This document shows, piece by piece, positions 34,491 through 43,680 of a stretch of DNA of 64,000 bases. The stretch lies in contig NZ_CP007595.1 in NCBI RefSeq assembly GCF_000785535.1, positions 3,122,439 through 3,186,438 of the forward strand. The letters are read 5' to 3'. Source of the stretch: Arthrobacter sp. PAMC 25486. GTDB taxonomy: Bacteria > Actinomycetota > Actinomycetes > Actinomycetales > Micrococcaceae. The translations under genes and the position numbers were made by a program. The notes under the pieces are model-generated. The model saw only the letters and a list, made by a program, of their open reading frames with translations, had not been told where the DNA came from and did no database searches. The number at the start of each line of letters is the position of its first letter. Position 1 is the stretch's first letter.

Positions 34491-35432
34491 ATGCCTCAAA
34501 TCCGCAACTGTCGAATTGCCGGATATGGCACCTATCTTCCTGAGCACGTTGTGAAGTTTGGTGCGCAAACCCGCTACAGGGTCTCGGAAGACGAAAGCCA
34601 GCTTGGCATGCTCACGGCCGCAGCCAGGGACGCGCTGGACCGGGCGGGCATCAAGGCCGAGGACGTGCAATGCATCATCGGCGCCAGCGCTGCCGGCATC
34701 CAGCCGATCCCGTGCACGGCCGCCCTCGTGTTGGAACAGCTTGCGCCATTTGGCGTGGCAGCAGCCTTTGATGTGAACTCCACCTGCACCTCCATGATCA
34801 CGGCCCTGGACATTGCCTCACGCTACATCGCCGACGGCACCTATGAATCGGTGCTCATCACGGCGGGCGACGTTGGGTCCCGCTTCCTCAACCCGGAGCA
34901 GGCGGAAAGCTTCTCGCTCTTTTCCGACGCCGCCGTGGCATTTGTCCTGACGGCCACCGACGATCCGGCCCAGGGTGTGGTGGCAAGCACCCAGCGCACG
35001 TGGGCTGCATACGCCCACGACACAGAGATCCGCGGCGGCCTGAGCCGCTCGCCGGCGCAAATGTATGCGGACTCCGACCCCGCCGATTACCTCTTTGACA
35101 TGAACGGCCGGTCGGCGCTGCGGAACATGCTGACGGTGCTGCCGGAATTCCTGGCAAAATTCCTTGCCACGTCGGGCCTGTCACTGGAAGACATGTCACT
35201 GGTGATTCCGCACCAGGCCAGCCCCGCCATCACCATCGCCCTGCGCCGCATCGGCATCCCGCAGGAACAATACATTGACTGGGTTGCTGACATTGGCAAC
35301 ATGGTCTCAGCCTCGGTGGGATACGTGCTGGCCAAGGTCCTGGAACAGGAACGGGTGCGCCGAGGTGACACCGTGATGTTGTTTGGCACCGCGGCCGGGC
35401 TGACCGCAAACGCCCTGGTCCTGCGGCTTTAG
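34491..35432 (+). CDS. Ketoacyl synthase III / OleA-like thiolase-fold enzyme
   Basis: The 313-residue FabH-type condensing enzyme retains the C-H-N triad: C99 in NSTCTSM, H241 in PHQASP and N270 in IGNMVSAS. AGYGTYLPEHVV at the N-terminus and FGTAAGLTANALVL at the C-terminus are family-typical. FabH proper is normally clustered with fabD, fabF and acpP, absent here. With an SDR and an MBL hydrolase upstream, an OleA-like Claisen condensation or a specialised acyl transfer is more likely. The start ATG 34491 follows AAAGGGA. A terminator follows. Confidence 0.85.
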   Translation: MPQIRNCRIAGYGTYLPEHVVKFGAQTRYRVSEDESQLGMLTAAARDALDRAGIKAEDVQCIIGASAAGIQPIPCTAALVLEQLAPFGVAAAFDVNSTCTSMITALDIASRYIADGTYESVLITAGDVGSRFLNPEQAESFSLFSDAAVAFVLTATDDPAQGVVASTQRTWAAYAHDTEIRGGLSRSPAQMYADSDPADYLFDMNGRSALRNMLTVLPEFLAKFLATSGLSLEDMSLVIPHQASPAITIALRRIGIPQEQYIDWVADIGNMVSASVGYVLAKVLEQERVRRGDTVMLFGTAAGLTANALVLRL

Positions 35433-35469
35433 CTTTCCCAGGCCGGGGATCGCTTAAAGTACGACGGCG

Positions 35470-35502
35470 GGGGGTCACCTTTGCTGTGAAAGGTGACCTC
35501 CC
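35470..35502 (+). terminator. Hairpin terminator after the KASIII gene
   Basis: A ggtcaccttt/aaaggtgacc stem (35473-35482 with 35489-35498) extends by flanking G-C pairs around a six-base loop, without a T run. It lies between the convergent KASIII and crp genes. Confidence 0.65.
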
Positions 35503-35599
35503 GCCCGTTCGCTGCCTCCCACGGCAGCTCTCTTACCCGCGAGAGGGAACCGCTGATCCCGCGAGTGGTGGGCCCACAGCTCCGAGCAATCGGGTTCTT

Positions 35600-35623
35600 T
35601 GGGCCCCCGCGCCCGAGGGACCC
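35600..35623 (-). repeat. Dispersed 24-base repeat, copy 1
   Basis: The complement of this stretch matches 56603-56626 at 23 of 24 positions (core gggtccctcgggcgcg then gggccca). It lies in the convergent spacer before crp, in a locally palindromic region from about 35540 to 35650. Confidence 0.6.
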
Positions 35624-35657
35624 GCTGCGAGGAACGAGCGGTGGGAGGGCGTGGGGA

Positions 35658-36335
35658 CTAGCGGGAGCGCTGGCGCAGGCGGTTCACGTCCAGGATCACC
35701 ACGGCGCGGGCTTCCAGGCGGAGCCAGCCGCGCTGGACGAACTCGGCCAGGGCCTTGTTGACGGTTTCACGTGAAGCACCGACCAGCTGGGCCAGTTCCT
35801 CTTGCGTGAGCTCGTGGGCCACCAGGATGCCGTCGGTGGCGGGGCGGCCAAAGCGGTCGGCGAGGTCCAAGATGGCCTTGGCAACGCGGCCGGGGACATC
35901 CGAGAACACCAGGTCGGACAGGTTGTCGTTGGTGCGGCGCAGGCGGCGGGCCAGGGCCTGCAGCAGCTGCATGGACACCTCGGGGCGGTTGCGCAGCAGT
36001 GCGTTGAGGGATTCGTTCTTCAAACCGGCCAGGCGGGTTTCGGAAACGGCGGTGGCAGTGGTGCTGCGCGGTGCCGGATCAAAAAGTGCCATTTCGCCGA
36101 AGAGCTCGCCCGGGCCCAGGATGGCAACGAGTGATTCGCGGCCGTCCGAGGAGGTGCGGCCCAGCTTGACCTTGCCGGAGACGATGAAATAGAGCTGGTC
36201 GCCCTGGTCGCCTTCACGGAAGACCGAAGCTCCGCGGGAAAGATCCACCTCCGCCAGTTCGTCCGTCAATAGGCGGAATGCCTCATCGTCGAGCGTGGCG
36301 AATAGTGGTGCCCGTCGTAGTACCTCGATGTCCAT
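35658..36335 (-). CDS. crp: Crp/Fnr family cAMP-binding regulator (GlxR-like)
   Basis: The 225-residue protein has an N-terminal cyclic-nucleotide-binding domain with GELFGEMALFDPAPRSTTA. This matches the phosphate-binding cassette of true cAMP receptors: Glu, then Arg-Ser/Thr. The C-terminal winged helix shows LTQEELAQLVGASRETVNKALAEF. It corresponds to Crp (Rv3676) of M. tuberculosis and GlxR of Corynebacterium, global regulators of carbon metabolism. AAGGAG precedes ATG 36335. A candidate site lies upstream of acs in this same window. Confidence 0.95.
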   Translation of the reverse strand: MDIEVLRRAPLFATLDDEAFRLLTDELAEVDLSRGASVFREGDQGDQLYFIVSGKVKLGRTSSDGRESLVAILGPGELFGEMALFDPAPRSTTATAVSETRLAGLKNESLNALLRNRPEVSMQLLQALARRLRRTNDNLSDLVFSDVPGRVAKAILDLADRFGRPATDGILVAHELTQEELAQLVGASRETVNKALAEFVQRGWLRLEARAVVILDVNRLRQRSR

Positions 36336-36574
36336 GAAAACTCCTTACAGTATGTAGCTATTCAGTAATGACCTAATACTGATTGTTTCAGACCTTTTCC
36401 GTTTTTGTGACCAATTTGGCATTACGGGCGTTCGTTGTCAGCATATTGGCAGCTTCAGCGGCCTAAAAGCCCGGTTGTTACTCGGGTTTCCCCGGTAGCA
36501 TGTGCATTTGGGGCACTGTCCGTGTCCAGCGGATGTTCGTGAGCGGCTTGGGCCGGAGAGGGGCTGGCGCCGCG

Positions 36575-37759
36575 GTGTTTGGTTTTTCCTGGCTCGATGT
36601 GGTGCTGATCCTGTGGCTGCTGTGGCAACTGATTTACGGGCTTAACGTGGGGCTCGTGGTCGCCTTGGGTGGCATTGCAGGCTTCATTGCCGGGGCCGTC
36701 GGGGCGTTCTTTGCGGCCCCGTTCGTCAGCCAGTTCGCACCCAGTCCCGGCTGGCGCACCACCATGGTCATTGCCGCCACGATTCTGCTGATAGCTATTG
36801 GCCACGCCATCGGCATGCGACTGGGCAGGCTGATTGGGCGCGGTGTCAGGTCCGATTCCATCAAGGCCGTCAATCGGATCATGGGCGGCGCACTCAATGT
36901 GGTGGTGAGCGCCCTTGTGATCAGCATGTTGGCCTTCGGTGTCTCCAACCTGGGCATACCGCTGGTGTCCAAACAACTCAGCGACTCTCAAGTGCTGTCC
37001 AAGATTGATGCGTGGACCCCGGACCCCGTCAAGGCGGGCGTTGCCCAGATCCGTTCCCTCGTACTGGAAGAGGGCATCCCGGCACTGCTGGACCCGCAGG
37101 GGCCCAACGTTGACGTTGCCGCACCGGATGCCGACACCGACACCGATGCATGGAACACCGCGGCGCGGTCGGTCATGAAAATTTCAGGCACCGCGTTCCA
37201 ATGCGGCCAGAACCAGACCGGCACTGGTTTCGTCATTTCGCCCGGGCGTGTTCTGACCAACGCCCATGTGGTGGCGGGGGTGCCCAACCCGGTGGTGCAA
37301 ACCCAAGCCCAAGGTGCGTTGCCGGCCCGGGTGGTGTTCTTTGACCCCGTCAAGGACCTGGCCATTCTTGCCGTCGATTCCCTGGCTGCCGCCCCGCTGC
37401 CCACCGCCCCCACCGTCGGGGCCGGCACGCCTACAGCCTTCGCCGGCTATCCGCTGGGCGGGCCGCTGCAGCTGCGACCGGCCACGGTGCGCACGTCCGG
37501 GCCCATGATGGTGCCGGAGATTTCCGGTGGCCCCTCGTCCCTGCTCGACGTGTACCAGCTGGCCGGGACTGTGCAGTCGGGCAACTCCGGTGGTCCGCTG
37601 CTGGATACGGCCGGCAACGTGGTGGGCGTAATTTTCGCCAAGGCCACCACCGCCGAGAATGTGGGCTTTGCCCTGACCATGGAGGAAGCAGGCCCCGTTA
37701 TTTCGGCGGCGCCGCACCTGAACACGGAAGTGCCGTCCGGCGCCTGCAAGGTTGGCTGA
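36575..37759 (+). CDS. MarP-like membrane serine protease (CvpA-trypsin fusion)
   Basis: The 394-residue protein has four N-terminal membrane helices of the CvpA/colicin V family (WLDVVLILWLLWQLIYGLNVG onward). A periplasmic-side chymotrypsin-like domain follows with catalytic H231 (TNAHVVAG), D261 (VKDLAILAVD) and S338 (SGNSGGPL). M. tuberculosis MarP (Rv3671c) of the same design protects against acid by processing a peptidoglycan hydrolase. The start is uncertain: GTG 36575 has GGAGAGGGG upstream, while ATG 36533 and 36500 remain possible. Confidence 0.88.
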   Translation: MFGFSWLDVVLILWLLWQLIYGLNVGLVVALGGIAGFIAGAVGAFFAAPFVSQFAPSPGWRTTMVIAATILLIAIGHAIGMRLGRLIGRGVRSDSIKAVNRIMGGALNVVVSALVISMLAFGVSNLGIPLVSKQLSDSQVLSKIDAWTPDPVKAGVAQIRSLVLEEGIPALLDPQGPNVDVAAPDADTDTDAWNTAARSVMKISGTAFQCGQNQTGTGFVISPGRVLTNAHVVAGVPNPVVQTQAQGALPARVVFFDPVKDLAILAVDSLAAAPLPTAPTVGAGTPTAFAGYPLGGPLQLRPATVRTSGPMMVPEISGGPSSLLDVYQLAGTVQSGNSGGPLLDTAGNVVGVIFAKATTAENVGFALTMEEAGPVISAAPHLNTEVPSGACKVG

Positions 37760-37760
37760 A

Positions 37761-38219
37761 TTACGCCAGACTGTTGTCCAGCGCGCTGACCGCCAGCGCG
37801 TAGCCGTGCACCCCTGCGCCAACAATGACGGTGCTGCACACGGCCGACAGGAATGAATGGTGGCGGAATTCCTCGCGCTGGTGGACGTTGGAGATGTGCA
37901 CCTCCACCGTGGGAAGTTCGACGGCGGAAATTGCGTCCCGCAGTGCCACCGACGTGTGCGTGTAGGCGCCTGCGTTGATGATGATGCCCACGGAGTTGCC
38001 GCGCGCCGCATGGATGGCGTCCACCAGGGCGCCCTCATGGTTGGACTGCAGGCAGGTGGTGCTGAAGCCCGCCGCCTCGGCAGCCACAGTGGTGAGTTGT
38101 TCGACGTCGGCCAGGGTAGTTGAGCCGTAGATCCCCGGTTCGCGGGTGCCCAGCAGGTTCAGGTTGGGGCCGTTGAGGATCAGCAGGTTGCCGCGGTGCG
38201 GTGCAGTCGAAGAGGTCAT
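37761..38219 (-). CDS. aroQ: 3-dehydroquinate dehydratase, type II
   Basis: The 152-residue dodecameric shikimate-pathway enzyme shows [20 protein letters not shown] with the catalytic Tyr in [16 protein letters not shown] and [33 protein letters not shown] supplies the catalytic His and Arg. It converts 3-dehydroquinate to 3-dehydroshikimate. The gene stands alone here, convergent with the MarP-like gene and separated from acs by a long hairpin. CATTAT lies six bases before ATG 38219, a possible leaderless promoter. Confidence 0.96.
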   Translation of the reverse strand: MTSSTAPHRGNLLILNGPNLNLLGTREPGIYGSTTLADVEQLTTVAAEAAGFSTTCLQSNHEGALVDAIHAARGNSVGIIINAGAYTHTSVALRDAISAVELPTVEVHISNVHQREEFRHHSFLSAVCSTVIVGAGVHGYALAVSALDNSLA

Positions 38220-38245
38220 GGCTTAATAATGCCCCACCAAAACAA

Positions 38246-38310
38246 CTGACCCGCAGAAAAAGGCGAAAATTCACGGGTTTGACGTGTTTTCGCCGTTTTC
38301 TGCGGGTCAG
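38246..38310. terminator. Long hairpin downstream of acs
   Basis: Arms 38246-38269 and 38287-38310 pair at 23 of 24 positions around a 17-base loop. On the minus strand it follows the acs stop. The arm begins ctgacccgcagaaa, similar to motifs at 10724, 21474 and 25487. Confidence 0.75.
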
Positions 38311-38320
38311 ATGCAATGAA

Positions 38321-40297
<1,977 letters not shown>

Positions 40298-40428
40298 CTA
40301 AAATCCCTTCGTTCCTTCGTTGCAGTTGCCCTGTGAATCTCGCCTGCCCAGCACAACAAACCACAGCATTGGATTGTTTGTGGTGCCGCCGCAAATCGTT
40401 GCTAGGGACAACGTTTGTTCCATCTTTA

Positions 40429-40434
40429 ACTGTA
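40429..40434 (-). promoter_or_regulatory. Candidate acs -10 TACAGT
   Basis: TACAGT on the minus strand would place the transcript start near 40422. The -35 is poor, as expected for an activator-dependent promoter. Confidence 0.4.
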
Positions 40435-40453
40435 GCGCTTTCCGCAGCCGAAC

Positions 40454-40469
40454 GTGTTCGCCGTCACAG
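40454..40469. promoter_or_regulatory. Candidate Crp/GlxR binding site upstream of acs
   Basis: CGTGTTCGCCGTCACA matches TGTGA-N6-TCACA at eight of ten defined positions. Its centre is about 40 bases upstream of the start predicted from the TACAGT hexamer, near the -41.5 position of class II Crp activation. Confidence 0.4.
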
Positions 40470-40617
40470 GCGCATGGGGCCAGTGGGGTCGTATCTGCGC
40501 CCAAGTGCACGGTGGCGCCCCGTCGCGAGCTGTGCGTCGCCTGACCGGCGGCTGTGAATCGGGGCTCTATTATTCTGATTAAGCTGTGGCTTGCTAGTGT
40601 TGCCGCCCTGCGGTAAC

Positions 40618-40623
40618 TAGGCT
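40618..40623 (+). promoter_or_regulatory. -10 hexamer TAGGCT with a 5' leader
   Basis: TAGGCT lies 31 bases before ATG 40655, and GAGGAG provides a ribosome-binding site. Here the same hexamer drives a leadered transcript. Confidence 0.4.
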
Positions 40624-40654
40624 GGGAAACATCGTGACTATGAGGAGTAAGACC

Positions 40655-42115
40655 ATGACGGAGCAACACACGCCAGTAACTCAAGGCACCGCAGACGCTG
40701 GGACCCCGGCCGGTGGCACCGCCGTCGTTGGGCCGCTGACCATTCGGGACCTGGCGGTGCTGGGTTCAGTTCTGATCATTTTCATCGCGTCCCTGATCCC
40801 GTTGGTGGTGACCCCGGTCGGCAGTTTTAATTTGTGGAACACCACGAACCTGTTCTACGTCGGCATTGGCATGGTCCTGCCACTGGCCACGGGCGCGCTC
40901 TTTTTGATCCGCCGGTTCAGCCCGGGCACCAAGCTGCGCCTTGGTTCGCTCTCCCTTGATCAATTTGCCTCCGTTGTGGCCGTGTTTGCCGTCTTCTTCT
41001 TCTTTGCCGGCACCGCCACCGACTTCCGTGTCGCCTACCTCGTGGGCTTGATCGGTGCCGTGCTGTTCATGGCTGCCACCACCTGCGCCTCCTGGATTCC
41101 GGTGCTCGCCGCCGATTTTGCCGGCCGTGCTGAAACGCCGTCCCACGTTATAGCGCGCGACGCCGTTGCTCCCGGCAAGCGCCCGGCGTCACCCAAGCCC
41201 GTGGCCGTCAAACCGATTGTGCCGGGCGCTGCCGCCGGCCAGTTCGGCCAGAAGGCCACGAATGCTGCGGATGCTGCGGGTGATTCGGCTGTCGGTCAGC
41301 CGGTCGGCGCTGCCGCCTGGGCAGGCTCCCGGCCCGCCGTTGCCGGCCACACCTCAGCAGGACAGATTTTCACCCCCGCCAAGGACGGGCGTCCGTCCGA
41401 TGGTGCTGGAACTGACGCTGCAGCTACCTCACCCGCGACGGGTGCTGCTGCCGGAACAGCTGCTGGTGCGTCTGCTGGTACCGCCGGTACTGTCGGTGCT
41501 GCCGGAACAGCCGCCGGTGCCGGAGTCACCGGAGCCACCCCGGCAACGTCTTCGGCGACTCCGTCTTCGGCCACCCCAGCTGCCGAAACTTCTGCTGCAG
41601 GCGCAGGCTCTGCCGCCAACACCGCCAACAAGGCCGCCAGTGCCACCAATACGGCCGAAGGCACCGCGAACACCGGTGGCATCAGCGCGTCCGGTGCTGC
41701 TCACAGGGATCCGGCCGCGAACTCGCAGGGGGTTTCCGCGCAGGAGCCGGCAACCACGATCAATCCCCAGCTGGCCCAGGCACCGCAGGAGGCCGAAGCG
41801 GTCCAGCCAGCCGCCGCGCAAGCGCCAGCAGCCGTCGCGGAAGCAGCGGCCCCGGCCAAGGAAAGCATTGCGGCGACCGTCGACCCCAAGGCTGCGGCGC
41901 CTGCCGTGATCGCAGAACCGTTCTGGTTCGCCGTCGACCGTCCGCAAAACGTTATCGACGAGAACACCCGCCAGTTCATTTACAAGCTGACGCCGGGCTC
42001 GTGGATTTTGGCCCTGGAAGACCGCGGAAACAGTTTCCTTGTCCAGGACGGCCACGGCAAGACGGGTGTTTTGCTCGACCTCGTCGGGATTGAGCGCGCC
42101 TCAGACAGCCAATAG
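40655..42115 (+). CDS. Membrane protein with Ala-rich linker and C-terminal SH3-like domain
   Basis: The 486-residue protein has four membrane helices in residues 35-155 (LAVLGSVLIIFIASLIPLVV, LFYVGIGMVLPLATGALFLI, FASVVAVFAVFFFFAG and VAYLVGLIGAVLFMAATTCAS). A 230-residue Ala/Thr/Gly/Pro linker follows, then a folded C-terminus with PFWFAVDRPQNVID, GSWILALEDRGNSFLV and GKTGVLLDLVGIE, which looks SH3-like. The N-terminal part faces the membrane and the tail is probably cytoplasmic. I do not recognise a function. It overlaps no gene but ends three bases before nth, suggesting cotranscription. Confidence 0.75.
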   Translation: MTEQHTPVTQGTADAGTPAGGTAVVGPLTIRDLAVLGSVLIIFIASLIPLVVTPVGSFNLWNTTNLFYVGIGMVLPLATGALFLIRRFSPGTKLRLGSLSLDQFASVVAVFAVFFFFAGTATDFRVAYLVGLIGAVLFMAATTCASWIPVLAADFAGRAETPSHVIARDAVAPGKRPASPKPVAVKPIVPGAAAGQFGQKATNAADAAGDSAVGQPVGAAAWAGSRPAVAGHTSAGQIFTPAKDGRPSDGAGTDAAATSPATGAAAGTAAGASAGTAGTVGAAGTAAGAGVTGATPATSSATPSSATPAAETSAAGAGSAANTANKAASATNTAEGTANTGGISASGAAHRDPAANSQGVSAQEPATTINPQLAQAPQEAEAVQPAAAQAPAAVAEAAAPAKESIAATVDPKAAAPAVIAEPFWFAVDRPQNVIDENTRQFIYKLTPGSWILALEDRGNSFLVQDGHGKTGVLLDLVGIERASDSQ

Positions 42116-42118
42116 CAG

Positions 42119-42946
42119 GTGAGCGTGGCGGGGCAGGAAACGGCGCTGGGACTCAAGCGCCGGGCCCGGAAAATCAATCGCGAGCTGGCGCAGCTGTACC
42201 CCTATGCCCATGCCGAGCTCGATTTCCGCAACCCCTTTGAGCTGTTGGTGGCCACGGTCCTCTCCGCACAGACCACCGACATCCGCGTCAACGCCGTCAC
42301 TCCGGCACTCTTTGCCCGCTTCCCCACACCGCTGGCGATGGCCCAGGCTCACAGCCTTGAGGTGGAAGAGCTGATCAGGTCAACCGGATTTTTTCGGGCC
42401 AAGGCTGCGAACCTGCTGGCCCTGGCCAACCGCCTGGTGGATGAGTACGACGGCGTGGTCCCCGGATCCCTTGATGATCTCGTCACGCTCCCGGGAGTCG
42501 GGCGAAAAACCGCCAACGTGGTGCTCGGGAATGCCTTTGGCGTTCCGGGCATCACGGTTGACACCCACTTCATCCGGTTGGCGCGGCGCTTTGGCTGGAC
42601 CGAGTCCACAGATCCGGTCCGGATCGAGGCCGACGTGGCGGCGTTGTTTGAAGCCAAGGACTGGACCATGGTGTCGCACCGGGTGGTGTTTCACGGCCGA
42701 CGCATTTGCCACGCACGGAACCCAGCATGCGGGGCCTGCCCCATCGCCCACCTGTGTCCCGCCTATGGTGATGGTGAAGTTGACCCGGTCAAGGCGGCAA
42801 AGCTGCTGAAATACGAGCTTGCGCCCGGACAAGAAGAACTTTTGGCCAAGATGCTCGCCGATGTGGACAATGCCGCGGCGTACCGCCAGGAATCCCAATT
42901 GGCGGCACGGAACGCGGACGCGCCATCCGGGGAACCCCGCCGGTGA
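42119..42946 (+). CDS. nth: Endonuclease III
   Basis: The 275-residue base-excision glycosylase/AP lyase has the helix-hairpin-helix LPGVGRKTANVVLG with catalytic K130, and D148 in VDTHFIRL. A [4Fe-4S] loop reads CHARNPACGACPIAHLC. It removes oxidised pyrimidines and cleaves the strand. A tail of about 40 residues past the cluster (LAKMLADVDNAAAYRQESQ) is longer than in E. coli. The GTG start lies three bases after the upstream stop, and the end overlaps the Nudix gene by four bases. Confidence 0.96.
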   Translation: MSVAGQETALGLKRRARKINRELAQLYPYAHAELDFRNPFELLVATVLSAQTTDIRVNAVTPALFARFPTPLAMAQAHSLEVEELIRSTGFFRAKAANLLALANRLVDEYDGVVPGSLDDLVTLPGVGRKTANVVLGNAFGVPGITVDTHFIRLARRFGWTESTDPVRIEADVAALFEAKDWTMVSHRVVFHGRRICHARNPACGACPIAHLCPAYGDGEVDPVKAAKLLKYELAPGQEELLAKMLADVDNAAAYRQESQLAARNADAPSGEPRR

Positions 42947-43638
42947 GTGCGTATTCAGACCTGGCAGCCTTGGCCGGAAAGGCTGCGGACACCGCTGCGC
43001 TTCCCGAGTCCATGCGGCTGGGACGGGCCTCGTTGTGGCAGCTGCCCATGGACGGCGCAACAGCCCGCAAGGCTGCCGTATTGCTGTTGTTCGGAGCCCT
43101 GGACGACGTCCCGGCCGCCTCCGCCAAGCCGCTGGCTTCGGCCGATCTGGACATCCTGTTGATCGAACGGGCTGCAACCTTGAACGACCACCCGGGCCAG
43201 GTGGCCTTCCCTGGCGGTGGCGTGGATCCTGGGGATTCCTCGATAGAGGCTGCTGCCTTGCGCGAGGCCGAGGAAGAGACAGGACTGGATCCCCACGGCG
43301 TCGAGGTCCTGGGGGTGCTGCCTGAGGTTCCCCTGCCCGTGAGCAACTTCATGGTCACTCCCGTGGTTGGCTGGTGGACGCGGCAAACGCCAGTCGACGT
43401 GGTTGACTATGGCGAATCAGCCCAGGTTTTCAGGGTGCCCGTGCGTGATCTGCTGGACCCGGAAAACCGCTATACGGCCGTCTTGGCCCGTGACGGGCAC
43501 AGCTATCGCGGCCCGGCGTTCGTTGTCAACGACGTGGTGGTTTGGGGGTTCACGGCGGGAATCCTGCACTACGTGTTCCAGGAGCTCGGCTGGGCCGTGC
43601 CCTGGGACGAGCAACGGGAAATCCCCGCCCCGATCTAG
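42943..43638 (+). CDS. Nudix hydrolase, CoA pyrophosphatase type
   Basis: The 231-residue enzyme has NDHPGQVAFPGGGVDPGD followed by AALREAEEETGL, a canonical Nudix box with the upstream HPGQVAFPGG signature of CoA diphosphatases (NudL/Rv3672c). It probably hydrolyses CoA or its oxidised forms to phosphopantetheine and 3',5'-ADP. The EVPLPVSNFMVTPVVGW segment is also typical. It starts within the nth stop (ATGA-type overlap), so base-excision repair and CoA turnover genes share a transcript, as in mycobacteria. Confidence 0.92.
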   Translation: MSAYSDLAALAGKAADTAALPESMRLGRASLWQLPMDGATARKAAVLLLFGALDDVPAASAKPLASADLDILLIERAATLNDHPGQVAFPGGGVDPGDSSIEAAALREAEEETGLDPHGVEVLGVLPEVPLPVSNFMVTPVVGWWTRQTPVDVVDYGESAQVFRVPVRDLLDPENRYTAVLARDGHSYRGPAFVVNDVVVWGFTAGILHYVFQELGWAVPWDEQREIPAPI

Positions 43639-43680
43639 CCTCATTTTTCTGCCGCCGCATGGTTTGTGACGGCTGGTTTC

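Larger units (their letters stand above)
40298..40654. other. Divergent regulatory region between acs and the Ala-rich membrane gene
   Basis: No gene is seen in these 357 bases. They hold the candidate acs promoter and Crp site (40429-40469) and a TAGGCT -10 (40618-40623) for the plus-strand gene, which has a GAGGAG ribosome-binding site. Confidence 0.6.
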
